Numbered from the stretch's first letter, positions 26,940 to 36,725 are shown. The stretch: DNA of 47,684 bases from Bacteroidaceae bacterium (GCA_017647225.1 JAGCLA010000033.1:1-47684), one strand, 5' to 3'. The notes: generated by a model not told the origin, from the letters alone. A program made the numbers and translations.

Positions 26940-27112
26940 AGATATTTTATATTAAATTAGTTATTGATTTTCACCAACATCTCTCGCGTGCGCATACACG
27001 CATACGTAAAACTTTGTAAAAATAACACTTTTTTTCCTTATTAAAAAAAATATTGGCAAAAGATATAAAAACATTTATCATATCCTTTGCCAACAACGAT
27101 TATATACAAAAA

Positions 27113-27140
27113 AATAAAAGTCACCAGGGTGACTTTTATT
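27113..27140. terminator. Terminator after histone-like gene
   Basis: Stem AATAAAAGTCACC / GGTGACTTTTATT with a 2-nt loop; it follows the histone-like stop by about 25 bases on the minus strand. Confidence 0.8.
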
Positions 27141-27163
27141 CAAAAATGCAAACTAAGAGCAAA

Positions 27164-27340
27164 TTAGTTCTTAGCAGCCTCAAGAGAAGCCTTACGGAAA
27201 GCCTTCATAGCCTTCTCAAGCTCCAAAGAAGCCTTGCGTGCGCGTGTACCTGCAGCCTTGTTACCCTTTTCAGCCTGAGCAGCTGCGTCTGCTGCAAATG
27301 CAGCGTAAGTCTCCTGGATTTTCTCGATAAGTTCTTTCAT
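27164..27340 (-). CDS. Histone H1-like (Hc1-type) DNA-binding protein
   Basis: 58-residue protein from ATG 27340; an upstream in-frame start at 27373 lies within the promoter box and was not used. It is Ala/Lys-rich with the conserved KAAGTRARKASLELEKAMKA core and a basic C-terminus. Short Hc1-like proteins are widespread in Bacteroidetes and are thought to compact or organise DNA. Monocistronic, with an exact -7 box and a terminator. Confidence 0.88.
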   Translation of the reverse strand: MKELIEKIQETYAAFAADAAAQAEKGNKAAGTRARKASLELEKAMKAFRKASLEAAKN

Positions 27341-27370
27341 AATATTCTCGTTATTAAGGTTAATGATGCA

Positions 27371-27378
27371 CAAAGATA
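27371..27378 (-). promoter_or_regulatory. Promoter -7 box TATCTTTG of histone-like gene
   Basis: Exact TAnnTTTG on the minus strand, 31 bp before the ATG at 27340. Confidence 0.6.
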
Positions 27379-27503
27379 ATAAAATTCACAATATCAAGGC
27401 ATAAATGACTTTTTTTTTGCAAAAAATCTCAAAAAAAATATGTTTTTACAGAAAAAACGCTCAAAAATGCAATAATTCAAGCAGTTAATAACCTTTTTTA
27501 TTG

Positions 27504-27511
27504 TATCTTTG
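27504..27511 (+). promoter_or_regulatory. Promoter -7 box TATCTTTG of fusion gene / rfbA unit
   Basis: Exact TAnnTTTG. It implies a ~150-nt untranslated leader before the ATG at 27669; no strong hairpin was noticed in the leader. Confidence 0.55.
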
Positions 27512-27668
27512 AGATAATTCTACAAAAATATGCTACACTCAAAATGAAATAACAAAGCAAATTTTGCATATTTCACTCGTTTGTAGTTATTTTGGGGACA
27601 AACAAAAAAGAGGTTTTTAGTATTTATATACTTTATTAAAAACCAAACAATAGAAAAGCCAAACAGTA

Positions 27669-28805
27669 ATGAACAAGAAAGTTTTTGTATCAGGATGCTA
27701 CGATATGCTCCATTCGGGACATGTTGCATTTTTCAAAGAGGCCGCTACATATGGCGACCTTTATGTCGGCATAGGTTCAGATGCAACCATCCACGACCTT
27801 AAAGACCGTAAGACAATCAACACCGAACAGGAGCGCCTATATATGGTTAAAGCCATACGTTACGTAAAAGATGCATTTATTAACAGCGGTAGCGGAATTC
27901 TTGATTTCGCAGAAGATGTCAAAGCGCTTAAACCTGATATATTCTTTGTAAACAGCGACGGCTACACTCCCGGAAAAAAGAGATTCTGCGAGGAGAACGG
28001 CATTGAACTGGTTGTAAGCCAGCGAATACCCGAAGCCGGTTTACCGACACGCTCAACAACAGCATTGCGTCAGGAGTGTAAAATTCCATATCGCATAGAC
28101 CTTGCCGGAGGATGGCTCGACCAACCATTCGTCAGCAAGAACTACCCGGGAGCGGTACTGACAATAAGCATTGAGCCCGATTACGATTTCAACAACAGAG
28201 GCGGTATGAGTACCTCTTCACGTAAGGCAGCTATCGAAATGTGGCATATCGACATCCCGGCGGGAGACCGCGAAACACTCGCAAAAATGGTTTTCCGCTA
28301 CGAAAACCCACCGGGAAGAGCATACACAAGCGGTTCACAAGACGCTATCGGCATTGTCATGCCATGCCTTAACAAACTGAATTACGACAACGATTACTGG
28401 CCGTCAAGCATCGAAAGCGTAAAAGATGACGATGTGCTCGATTTTATAGAAAAGAACCTTTGGCTTATTCCATTGGCACCTCGCGACAATGAATATGACG
28501 TTCTTGCCACTACAAATATAGACAAAGAGAGTGTAAAACGCCTTGCAAAAGCAGCCGAAGATTGCTGGAAAGCCTTGCTCGCAAAGGACATTGACGCATG
28601 GGGAAAGGCAACAACCGATTCATTCAAAGCTCAAGCAGCTATGTTCCCGAACATGATATCGGAACATGTCCAACTTGCTATTGACGAATACAAGAACAAT
28701 GTAAAAGGTTATAAAATCACAGGTGCCGGTGGCGGCGGATACCTTGTTGTCATAAACGACAAGCCTATTGACAAAGCCATACAGATTAGAATAAGGCGCA
28801 AATAA
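27669..28805 (+). CDS. Nucleotidyltransferase-GHMP kinase fusion protein
   Basis: 378 residues in two parts. Residues 1-135 are a cytidylyltransferase-like domain with the HxGH motif (His15-Ser-Gly-His18) and RSTTALR (128-134), the equivalent of the ISxTxxR motif. Residues ~138-378 look like a GHMP kinase of the heptose/fucose kinase branch: [14 protein letters not shown] (140-153), a loose motif 2 GGMSTSS (178-184), SGSQDAIG (221-228) and the C-terminal [11 protein letters not shown] (about 351-361). The two activities together would phosphorylate and then nucleotide-activate a sugar, but the substrate is unknown. I recall this fusion in Bacteroides genomes as an uncharacterised adenylyl/cytidylyltransferase. 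It is 29 nt upstream of rfbA in the same operon, which supports a role in nucleotide-sugar supply. Confidence 0.78.
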   Translation: MNKKVFVSGCYDMLHSGHVAFFKEAATYGDLYVGIGSDATIHDLKDRKTINTEQERLYMVKAIRYVKDAFINSGSGILDFAEDVKALKPDIFFVNSDGYTPGKKRFCEENGIELVVSQRIPEAGLPTRSTTALRQECKIPYRIDLAGGWLDQPFVSKNYPGAVLTISIEPDYDFNNRGGMSTSSRKAAIEMWHIDIPAGDRETLAKMVFRYENPPGRAYTSGSQDAIGIVMPCLNKLNYDNDYWPSSIESVKDDDVLDFIEKNLWLIPLAPRDNEYDVLATTNIDKESVKRLAKAAEDCWKALLAKDIDAWGKATTDSFKAQAAMFPNMISEHVQLAIDEYKNNVKGYKITGAGGGGYLVVINDKPIDKAIQIRIRRK

Positions 28806-28834
28806 TAAATCAATCCAATAAAAACCTAAAAAAA

Positions 28835-29737
28835 ATGAAAGGTATAGTTTTAGCCGGAGGGTCAGGCACACGCCTCTACCCTATAACAAAAGGAGTCAGC
28901 AAACAGTTGCTTCCTATATATGACAAGCCAATGATATATTATCCTATATCAGTACTAATGCTTGCCGGAATAAAAGAGATTCTCATTATTTCCACTCCGC
29001 AGGATTTACCGGGTTTCAAGCGTCTGTTAGGCGATGGAAGCGACTATGGCGTAACCTTTGAATATGCCGAGCAACCCTCTCCCGACGGCCTTGCACAGGC
29101 TTTTATAATTGGAGAAGAATTTATCGGCAACGATTCAGTATGCCTTGTTCTTGGTGATAACATTTTCTATGGTTATGGTTTTTCAGGCATGCTCAAAGAG
29201 GCTGTACGTGCCGCAGAAGAGGATAAGAAAGCAACCGTATTCGGTTATTGGGTTGATGACCCCGAGCGCTATGGAGTTGCCGAATTTGACCGCAACGGCA
29301 ACTGCTTATCAATTGAAGAGAAGCCAACTAATCCGAAATCGAATTACGCCGTGGTTGGATTATACTTCTACCCTAACAAAGTTGTAGAAATAGCAAAGAA
29401 CATCAAACCGTCAGCACGCGGCGAACTTGAGATTACAACAGTCAACCAGCATTTTCTGAACGATGGAGAGCTAAAGGTACAAACCCTCAAACGTGGCTTT
29501 GCATGGCTTGACACCGGAACTCACGACTCATTGGCAGAAGCCTCAATTTTTGTAGAGGTCATAGAGAAAAGACAAGGATTAAAAATAGCCTGTCTTGAAG
29601 GTATTGCATACCGCAAAGGCTGGATAACTGAAGAAAAGTTACGCAGTATTGCACAGCCGATGCTCAAGAACCAATATGGCCAATACCTGCTCAAGGTAAT
29701 TGACGAGGTCAGACACTACGGAGCAAACACCGACTGA
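28835..29737 (+). CDS. rfbA: Glucose-1-phosphate thymidylyltransferase
   Basis: 300-residue enzyme making dTDP-glucose, the first step of the dTDP-rhamnose pathway. The N-terminus has the nucleotide-binding [20 protein letters not shown] block, then [35 protein letters not shown] and WLDTGTHDS. Its pathway partners rfbC, rfbD and rfbB lie about 6 kb away on the other strand. Confidence 0.95.
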   Translation: MKGIVLAGGSGTRLYPITKGVSKQLLPIYDKPMIYYPISVLMLAGIKEILIISTPQDLPGFKRLLGDGSDYGVTFEYAEQPSPDGLAQAFIIGEEFIGNDSVCLVLGDNIFYGYGFSGMLKEAVRAAEEDKKATVFGYWVDDPERYGVAEFDRNGNCLSIEEKPTNPKSNYAVVGLYFYPNKVVEIAKNIKPSARGELEITTVNQHFLNDGELKVQTLKRGFAWLDTGTHDSLAEASIFVEVIEKRQGLKIACLEGIAYRKGWITEEKLRSIAQPMLKNQYGQYLLKVIDEVRHYGANTD

Positions 29738-29759
29738 ATAGTATTTTACAAAAAGCAAA

Positions 29760-29788
29760 CAAGGGAATAATTCAGAATTATTCCCTTG
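29760..29788. terminator. Bidirectional terminator between rfbA and lipoprotein gene
   Basis: Stem CAAGGGAATAATT / AATTATTCCCTTG with a 3-nt loop. The last codons of the minus-strand lipoprotein gene lie inside the stem. Confidence 0.8.
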
Positions 29789-30449
29789 CTGTTATATGGA
29801 AACAAGCTTGTTTAACCTCATGCTTGACATAGCAACGTCCACTTTTCTTCAAGTCGCGTAACACTTCGGCCAGAACGGCTTTAAGATGTACCTGCTTGGC
29901 ATCCTTGCCCTCATCATCATGCTTCATAAAGCGTTTGTATGAGATATCAACCGTAGTACCGTAACAATGCACAGAGCGTTGCGACGCATTGATATTGCGT
30001 TTCGAGAGTTTCTTCACATCCTCGTCAGTTCTCAACACCGACGACACAACCACACTATAAGGAGGAAGATGCTTGTTTTTCAATGAATCCTGAAATGCCT
30101 GACCTATATCGTGCAACAGGGTTACTGCCTCCTTGACAAGAAATGGCGAAGAATGGGAGAGTTTGTCAACCACATACGGTTCTCCAAAGCGCAATGGGCC
30201 ACCTATCATATATAGTTTCTTTGAGGCAGAAACAATGTCATTCTGCGATTCCAAAGGTTTTATGCCTATTTTTTTTGCAGCCTTCAGATGCGTATCATTC
30301 ATATCATTGAATTCACGCTTGCAATCCCAATATACTATCTTGTTAGGTTTACCTTTTGGCGGTTGAACAGCATATTCGTCTTTATTGCCCGAACATGCTA
30401 ACAGCATGCAGACAACAAAAAACAACGATATACTCCCTAAACGATTCAT
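29778..30449 (-). CDS. DUF5715-like lipoprotein with M15-type peptidase motif
   Basis: 223 residues with a lipoprotein signal (FVVCMLLACSG, lipid-modified Cys19). The C-terminal half has zinc-peptidase features of the M15 (D-Ala-D-Ala carboxypeptidase) fold: SVHCYGTTVDIS, matching SxHxxGxAxD with Thr for Ala, and the terminal CFHIT. The usual Glu before the last His is not seen, so activity is uncertain. The gene lies 9 nt after argH, at the end of the arginine operon, which is an unexpected place for a cell-wall enzyme. Confidence 0.7.
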   Translation of the reverse strand: MNRLGSISLFFVVCMLLACSGNKDEYAVQPPKGKPNKIVYWDCKREFNDMNDTHLKAAKKIGIKPLESQNDIVSASKKLYMIGGPLRFGEPYVVDKLSHSSPFLVKEAVTLLHDIGQAFQDSLKNKHLPPYSVVVSSVLRTDEDVKKLSKRNINASQRSVHCYGTTVDISYKRFMKHDDEGKDAKQVHLKAVLAEVLRDLKKSGRCYVKHEVKQACFHITARE

Positions 30450-30458
30450 TATAAAGAC

Positions 30459-31778
30459 TCAACTGTTCGGCACAAAGGTAGTAAAAATTTTCATCTGCCC
30501 TACCACTTGACGCATCTTTTCAGCTATTTCGTCATTACAAAGATTTCCGATACTGCCTTCATGGGTATGATTAACCTGCTTTGTAGGCTTATATTCACCG
30601 TTCTGCACCTGCATACCCACCTTGCGATAAGCATCACGGAAAGGCGTACCGTCCAAAGCCAAACGATTGACATCTTCTACAGTAAAAAGATAGTCGTATT
30701 TGCTGTCAGAAACGATATTGTCATTGATTCTTATATGTTGCAACATGAAGTCACACATATCCAGACAAGAACAGATTTCTGTCGTGGCAGGGAAAATGAT
30801 ATCTTTTAACAACTGCAAATCGCGATGATATCCCAACGGCAAATTAGCAGTAAGCAGAGTAATCTCATTGGGGACAGACTGCAAACGGTTGCATTTGCCA
30901 CGCATTATTTCAAAGACATCAGGATTCTTCTTGTGTGGCATGATGCTCGAGCCTGTCGTCAGTTCATCTGGGAAGCTTATAAACCCAAAATTCTGGCACA
31001 TGAACAGGCATACGTCCATTGCCATTTTACCAAGCGTGGAAGCCAAGGCTGCAACTGCATATGCTACAGCACGTTCTGTCTTGCCGCGACTCATTTGCGC
31101 AGCCACTACATTATAATGCAGATTCTCAAACTCCAACAATTCAGTTGTCATTCGACGGTTCAAGGGGAACGACGAGCCATATCCTGCCGCAGAGCCAAGA
31201 GGGTTCTGATTTGCTATCCTATACGCAGCCACAACCATTTGCATATCATCGACAAGCGATTCGGCGTAAGCACCGAACCATAAACCAAAAGATGAAGGCA
31301 TAGCCACCTGCAGGTGAGTATATCCGGGCATCAACACCCCGGCATGTTCGTTACTCAGCTTTTGCAGACGTTCAAAAAGCGTCACAACGCGAGAGGCTAT
31401 ATTCTTCAATTCATCGCGCAGGAACAATTTCAAATCGACCAGCACCTGATCATTACGTGAACGTCCTGAATGAATCTTCTTGCCAACATCACCCAACTTG
31501 CGTGTCAGCATCAGTTCCACCTGCGAGTGCACATCCTCTATTCCCTTCTCAATGACAAAGTTGCCATTTTCGGCCGTACTTTTTATCTCCTCAAGAGCCT
31601 CAAGCAAGACCTTCAGTTCATCAGTTTCGAGCAGACCGATACTCTCAAGCATACGGATATGCGCCATAGAGCCTTCAACGTCATACTTGGCAAGTCTTAA
31701 ATCGAGCTGACGGTCATTTCCAACGGTAAACTCCTCTATCATCTTATCGGGTTCAAACCCTTTACTCCAAAGTTTCAT
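30459..31778 (-). CDS. argH: Argininosuccinate lyase
   Basis: 439-residue fumarase-superfamily enzyme splitting argininosuccinate into arginine and fumarate. The signature GSSIMPHKKNPD (276-287) holds the catalytic Ser, and YTHLQ (His155) the second catalytic residue; SGRSRNDQV is also present. It follows argE by 6 nt. Confidence 0.93.
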   Translation of the reverse strand: MKLWSKGFEPDKMIEEFTVGNDRQLDLRLAKYDVEGSMAHIRMLESIGLLETDELKVLLEALEEIKSTAENGNFVIEKGIEDVHSQVELMLTRKLGDVGKKIHSGRSRNDQVLVDLKLFLRDELKNIASRVVTLFERLQKLSNEHAGVLMPGYTHLQVAMPSSFGLWFGAYAESLVDDMQMVVAAYRIANQNPLGSAAGYGSSFPLNRRMTTELLEFENLHYNVVAAQMSRGKTERAVAYAVAALASTLGKMAMDVCLFMCQNFGFISFPDELTTGSSIMPHKKNPDVFEIMRGKCNRLQSVPNEITLLTANLPLGYHRDLQLLKDIIFPATTEICSCLDMCDFMLQHIRINDNIVSDSKYDYLFTVEDVNRLALDGTPFRDAYRKVGMQVQNGEYKPTKQVNHTHEGSIGNLCNDEIAEKMRQVVGQMKIFTTFVPNS

Positions 31779-31784
31779 ATCCTA

Positions 31785-32870
31785 TTATATTTGTTTATCC
31801 AATTCATTTATCAACTGTTCATAAAGTCCAATACCCTCTATTATTTCGCTTTCAAGAACAAACTCGTCTGCCGAATGTGAACGTGCCGACACCCCTACTC
31901 CCATCTTCAATGACGGGAACGGCATAAGTGCCATGTCCGATGTTGTAGGCGATACAAAACATTCGCGTCCAAGAGCCACCGCCGACTTCACCAAAGGGTG
32001 TTCATCAGTAATTGCCGAAGCACGCACACGTGTTGAACGCGGTATCAATTCACATTCCACCACCGACTGCAACAACTCTACAGTCTGTTCATTTGTATAT
32101 GCATCGGTCGTTCTTACATCAACGACAAATTTACATTCATCAGGAACGACATTGTGTTGCGTACCGGCAGAAATCATTGTTACGGCAATACTTATATCCC
32201 CTAACAATTCCGAACGACGCTCAAACTTGTAATTACGCAACCGTTCAATATCGGCAATTGCCTTATATAATGCATTTTCACCTTCGTTGCGTGCCGCATG
32301 TCCACGCACTCCACGCGCAGTTGCATCAAAGACCAACAATCCACGCTCACCTACAGCGGCATGCATACTTGTAGGTTCTCCGACAAGAGCCATATCAATG
32401 CCTATGCCCAAGCGTTCAAACTCCGGCAACATGGCACGCATACCTTTCTCGCCCATAACCTCTTCCTCTGCTGTCAGTGCAAGTATTAGATTATAGGAGT
32501 GTTCTGCCTGGTAATTGTTACAGAAAGCCGCAACCAATGCCACCAACGAAGCACCGGCATCGTTACTACCAAGACCATATATCTTACCTTCGCTGAAAAT
32601 CGGTTTATATGGGTCAATAGTATATGCCGGTGAAGGTTTAACCGTATCGTGGTGAGAATTCAGCAACAATGTAGGCTTTGAAGAATCGTATTTTGCACAC
32701 TTTGCCCACACGTTATTATATATGCGTTGCACATCGACTCCTCTTTCACGCAGGAAAGCCTCGAGAATGTCTGCGGTGACATTCTCTTCGCGTGAATGCG
32801 AAGGGGTTGCTATGAGTTTTTCAAGCAACGCGACAGCATCGTGTGAAGTAACGCTTTTCATAGTATTCAA
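31785..32870 (-). CDS. argE: M20 deacylase, N-acyl-citrulline type
   Basis: 361-residue di-zinc M20 peptidase. Metal ligands are visible in NSHHDTVKP (His73/74, Asp75), GSNDAGA (Asp104) and LTAEEEVMG (Glu135/136, general base and ligand). In Bacteroidetes the transcarbamylase acts on acyl-ornithine, so this enzyme should remove the acyl group from N-acyl-citrulline rather than from acetylornithine; that substrate is inferred from pathway order. Its start overlaps the argB stop by 4 nt (ATGA). Confidence 0.85.
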   Translation of the reverse strand: MNTMKSVTSHDAVALLEKLIATPSHSREENVTADILEAFLRERGVDVQRIYNNVWAKCAKYDSSKPTLLLNSHHDTVKPSPAYTIDPYKPIFSEGKIYGLGSNDAGASLVALVAAFCNNYQAEHSYNLILALTAEEEVMGEKGMRAMLPEFERLGIGIDMALVGEPTSMHAAVGERGLLVFDATARGVRGHAARNEGENALYKAIADIERLRNYKFERRSELLGDISIAVTMISAGTQHNVVPDECKFVVDVRTTDAYTNEQTVELLQSVVECELIPRSTRVRASAITDEHPLVKSAVALGRECFVSPTTSDMALMPFPSLKMGVGVSARSHSADEFVLESEIIEGIGLYEQLINELDKQI

Positions 32871-33658
32871 AGTTTTATCACCGTACCGATATCCGACAAC
32901 AGATTGTCGGAATGTTTTATCGTAACACTCTTCACGCCGGACTTGACAGCCGCAAAAGCATTGTCAATTTTAGGAATCATTCCCTTGTTCACAACTCCCG
33001 ATTCGCGCAATTCAACATAATACGCAGGCGTAATCTCCTTTATCAGTGAAGTCGAGTCATCAACGTCACGCATGACACCCGTTTTTTCAAAGCAGAAATG
33101 CATGAATGTCGGGGCTATTGCAGCTGAAGCAACTGCCACTGCCGATGCTATGCTGTCGGCATTACTGTTGAGCAGAGAGCCTTTGCCGTCATGTGTAATG
33201 GCGCAGAAGACAGGCGTAACGCCCGACTTCAACAATGTTGCAATGAAATCCGTATTTATGTTTCCTGCATCGATATCACCTACGAAACCGAAATCAACCG
33301 GAATAGGCGAACGACGTCTTGCCGGAATGACATCGGCATCGGCACCCGAAAGGCCAATTGCATTACAGCCGGCAGCCTGCAATTTCGCAACAATCTGTTT
33401 ATTGACAAGCCCTGCATATACCATTGTCACCACGTCCAAAGTATCACGGTCAGTGACACGACGGCCGTCAATCATTTGAGTAGGGATCTCAAGTTTCTCG
33501 CTCAAGCGTGTAGCCAGCTTACCACCACCGTGAATCAATATCTTGGGTGAGGGCAATTGGGCAAAATCATTGACAAAACGTTCCAAAGCATCGGCGTTGT
33601 CAATAACATTACCGCCTATTTTCACTACATTTATCTGCTTTATATCGTTCATATTCAT
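32867..33658 (-). CDS. argB: N-acylglutamate kinase
   Basis: 263-residue amino-acid kinase. It shows VKIGGNVIDNADAL near the N-terminus, LIHGGGKLATRLSEKL and NADSIASAVA. It phosphorylates N-acetyl- or N-succinyl-glutamate. It overlaps both neighbours by 4 nt, so translation is coupled. Confidence 0.92.
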   Translation of the reverse strand: MNMNDIKQINVVKIGGNVIDNADALERFVNDFAQLPSPKILIHGGGKLATRLSEKLEIPTQMIDGRRVTDRDTLDVVTMVYAGLVNKQIVAKLQAAGCNAIGLSGADADVIPARRRSPIPVDFGFVGDIDAGNINTDFIATLLKSGVTPVFCAITHDGKGSLLNSNADSIASAVAVASAAIAPTFMHFCFEKTGVMRDVDDSTSLIKEITPAYYVELRESGVVNKGMIPKIDNAFAAVKSGVKSVTIKHSDNLLSDIGTVIKL

Positions 33659-34611
33659 TTCAAGTTCTCCAATATGCGTTTAAGAACCACTTGGGCCGAA
33701 ATCTCACGATTTTCAGCCTCGCGGATAACAAGGCTCTTAGCTGACTCTATCACCTCGTCTGTAACAATCATATTTCGACGTACAGGCAGACAATGCATAA
33801 AGAAAGCATCATTTGTCAAAGCCATCTTATCTGCATCGACAGTCCAGTCGCGGTCGGTCGAAAGCACCTTTCCATAATCGGCACCGGCGTATGCCGACCA
33901 ATTCTTTGCATATATGAAATCGGCACCTTCAAAAGCCTTACGCTGGTCGTATTCAACCTTCGCATTACCCACAAATTCATGAGCAAGCTCGTACCCTTTG
34001 GGGTGAGTAATCACAAATTCATAATCAGTAGCGTTCATCCATTCGGCAAAAGAGTTTGGCACAGCCTGCGGCAGAGCCTTTGGATGCGGTGCCCATGTCA
34101 TTACGACTTTTGGGCGTTCCTTTGTTTTATGCTCCTCAATAGTTATCAGGTCGGCAAAGCTCTGCAACGGATGACGCGTTGCAGCTTCCATACTGAATAC
34201 GGGACGTCCCGAATAACGGATAAACTGTTCGATTATACGCTCTTCATAGTCCTCGACCCTATCGTTCAGTTGAGCAAATGCACGTACGCCTATCACATCG
34301 CAATACGATGCCATTACAGGAATGGCCTCAAGCAGATGCTCCGCTTTGTCGCCATCCATAACAACTCCGCGCTCCGTTTCAAGTTTCCATGCGCCCTGAT
34401 TGACATCGAGTACCATCACATTCATACCCAAGTTCATGGCAGCCTTTTGGGTACTCAAACGGGTACGCAGGCTCGAATTGAAGAATATCATCAACAATGT
34501 ACGATTTTTTCCCAATTCGGTGAAGGCAAAACGGTCACGTTTTACCACCATCGCCTCTGCAACGGCAAGGCGCAAATCACCAATATCTTCGACACATGTA
34601 AACTTTTTCAT
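33655..34611 (-). CDS. N-acyl-ornithine transcarbamylase (ArgF' type)
   Basis: 318-residue enzyme of the acetyl/succinyl-ornithine carbamoyltransferase group. It has the carbamoyl-phosphate loop SSLRTRLSTQ, FSMEAATRHPLQSFADL and FMHCLPVRRN. From memory, Bacteroides fragilis SOTCase has Pro90 in GDKPEHLLEA as the residue that selects succinyl over acetyl (Glu92 in the Xanthomonas AOTCase). Here that position is Ala90 (GDKAEHLLEA). Whether it uses succinyl- or acetyl-ornithine is therefore not settled by this residue, although the lack of Glu favours succinyl. It lies 9 nt after argD. Confidence 0.9.
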   Translation of the reverse strand: MKKFTCVEDIGDLRLAVAEAMVVKRDRFAFTELGKNRTLLMIFFNSSLRTRLSTQKAAMNLGMNVMVLDVNQGAWKLETERGVVMDGDKAEHLLEAIPVMASYCDVIGVRAFAQLNDRVEDYEERIIEQFIRYSGRPVFSMEAATRHPLQSFADLITIEEHKTKERPKVVMTWAPHPKALPQAVPNSFAEWMNATDYEFVITHPKGYELAHEFVGNAKVEYDQRKAFEGADFIYAKNWSAYAGADYGKVLSTDRDWTVDADKMALTNDAFFMHCLPVRRNMIVTDEVIESAKSLVIREAENREISAQVVLKRILENLK

Positions 34612-34620
34612 AAAATCAAG

Positions 34621-35748
34621 TTATTCGTTAATCAACTCCTTAAATGCCACAAGGGAACAATCAGCCTCTTTGCGACCTATACTCAATGCCGGCAACAGAC
34701 GCAATGTGTAAGCACCGGCACCGCCTGTAAATATATGCTTTTCAAACAAGAGGCGACGACGCAACTCAGCCACCGGCCTATCAAGTTCTATACCAATCAT
34801 CAGTCCCCTGCCACGCACCTCTTTTATTCCCGGAATTTTGCAAAGCTCCGAAATAAGATATTCACCAATCATGTTTGCGTTCTTGATGAGTTTCTCGTTC
34901 TCTATGACATCGAGCACCGCCAACGCAGCAGCACAGGCAAGATGATTTCCTCCAAAAGTTGTTCCCAACATTCCGTGCCACGCCTCGAAATGAGGAGCTA
35001 TCAGCACTCCACCCATAGGAAAGCCATTGGCAATACCCTTTGCAACAGTAATTATGTCGGGCTCTATTCCAGCCCACTGATGAGCAAAGAATTCACCTGT
35101 ACGTCCATATCCCGACTGTATCTCGTCCAATATCAACGACACGCCATATTTTTTTGTCAGCTCACGCAAGCCACGCAAAAAATCATCGGTTGGCATCTGG
35201 ATACCGGCAACACCCTGTATGCCCTCGACAAGGACAGCACAAAAGCCACCCTCTTCAAGCTTCTCCTCAACAGCCTGCAGGTCGTTCAAAGGAACGAATT
35301 CCACATTCGCCGTACGGTTGAACGGAGAGACTATCTTGGGATTGTCCGTTGCTGCAACAGCACCCGATGTCCGACCATGAAATGCATGCGAGAAAGCAAG
35401 TACCTTTTCCTTGCCCAAATGGAACGATGCCAATTTGATAGCATTCTCATTGGCCTCTGCTCCCGAATTGCACAGGAACAGACTATAATCCTCATAACCA
35501 CACGCTTTACCTAAGCGTTGCGCGAACTCTTTTTGTAAAGAATTTTCAACCGAATTGGAATAGAATCCCAAAGCCGAGACCTGCTTTGATATTGCATCGA
35601 CATAATGCGGATGGGCATGCCCGATAGAGATAACGGCATGACCACCATACAAATCAAGATATTCCTGTCCGGCAGCGTCGTACACATAATTGCCTTTGCC
35701 ACTGACAGGTTCTATTGGATAAAGCGGATATACATCAAAAAGTTCCAT
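34621..35748 (-). CDS. argD: Acyl-ornithine aminotransferase
   Basis: 375-residue class-III PLP aminotransferase forming N-acyl-ornithine. PLP-binding regions are LILDEIQSGYGRTGEFFAHQ and TVAKGIANG (Schiff-base Lys), plus the substrate-binding GGHAVISIGHAHPHYV. Operon member, 11 nt after argC. Confidence 0.93.
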   Translation of the reverse strand: MELFDVYPLYPIEPVSGKGNYVYDAAGQEYLDLYGGHAVISIGHAHPHYVDAISKQVSALGFYSNSVENSLQKEFAQRLGKACGYEDYSLFLCNSGAEANENAIKLASFHLGKEKVLAFSHAFHGRTSGAVAATDNPKIVSPFNRTANVEFVPLNDLQAVEEKLEEGGFCAVLVEGIQGVAGIQMPTDDFLRGLRELTKKYGVSLILDEIQSGYGRTGEFFAHQWAGIEPDIITVAKGIANGFPMGGVLIAPHFEAWHGMLGTTFGGNHLACAAALAVLDVIENEKLIKNANMIGEYLISELCKIPGIKEVRGRGLMIGIELDRPVAELRRRLLFEKHIFTGGAGAYTLRLLPALSIGRKEADCSLVAFKELINE

Positions 35749-35759
35749 TGTTCAATTTC

Positions 35760-36725
35760 TTAAAATGCGACAGGCTTCAAGCACAATCCCTCACGCTCAT
35801 CAAAGCCACACATTATATTCATATTCTGCACCGCCTGTCCCGAAGCACCTTTCAAAAGGTTGTCGATAACAGACACTATCAACAGTTTTGAGCCATGTTT
35901 CTCCAACCACACGATAGCCTTATTGGTGTTTGTAACCTGTTTCAAATCGACATTCTTGCCGGCAACAAACGTAAAAGCCGCATCGCGATAAAAATCCTCA
36001 TACATAACACGCGCCTCTTCTATTGTAAGCGAAGTTTCAGTATATACGGAAGCCAAAATTCCGCGTGCAAAATCGCCACGCATAGGCACAAAATTCACAT
36101 CACTGTCAAACGTTGGTTGCAAGCGGCATAATGTGCGGCCAATCTCCTGCAGATGCTGATGTTCAAAAGCTTTGTAAACCGACAGGTTGTTGTTTCTCCA
36201 ACTGAAATGTGTCGTTGCAGTAGGCTTTACACCGGCACCGGTAGAACCTGTTATTGCAGTTACATGTACCTCGTTTTTCAATTCCCCGGCAACAGCCAAA
36301 GGCAACAGTGCCAACTGTATGGCAGTGGCAAAACAACCCGGATTAGCGACACGCATTGCCGATGCAACACGTTCCTTGTTTATTTCGGGCAGGCCATATA
36401 CATAGCCATCGGATTCATCACGGTAATCCTGTGCCAAATCAATAACCTTTAGCCCTTGAGGCATATCGTTCTCTTCCCAGAATTTACGGCTCATGCCATG
36501 TGCCGAACAGAGGAACAATACATCAATTGCCGTAAGGTCATAATCGGCGCTGAAACACAAATCGGTTTCGCCCCACAGGCCATCATGCACATCACAAACA
36601 TGGTTACCGGCATTGCTTGTCGAATGGATAAAGACAATCTCCACCTTGGGATGATTTATAAGCAAGCGAAGCAATTCGCCGGCAGTATAGCCTGCACCTC
36701 CTATGATACCAACCTTTACCATCAC
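35760..36725 (-). CDS. argC: N-acyl-gamma-glutamyl-phosphate reductase
   Basis: 321-residue NADPH-dependent reductase with GIIGGAGYTAGELLRLL at the N-terminus and catalytic Cys131 in VANPGCFATAI. Its ATG overlaps the argG stop by 4 nt. Confidence 0.94.
   Translation of the reverse strand: MMVKVGIIGGAGYTAGELLRLLINHPKVEIVFIHSTSNAGNHVCDVHDGLWGETDLCFSADYDLTAIDVLFLCSAHGMSRKFWEENDMPQGLKVIDLAQDYRDESDGYVYGLPEINKERVASAMRVANPGCFATAIQLALLPLAVAGELKNEVHVTAITGSTGAGVKPTATTHFSWRNNNLSVYKAFEHQHLQEIGRTLCRLQPTFDSDVNFVPMRGDFARGILASVYTETSLTIEEARVMYEDFYRDAAFTFVAGKNVDLKQVTNTNKAIVWLEKHGSKLLIVSVIDNLLKGASGQAVQNMNIMCGFDEREGLCLKPVAF

Noticed and set aside
33793-35514. 573-codon plus-strand open frame
   Set aside because: It runs antisense through argF' and argD, whose families and catalytic motifs are clear; the translation shows no recognisable domain and is a by-product of codon use.
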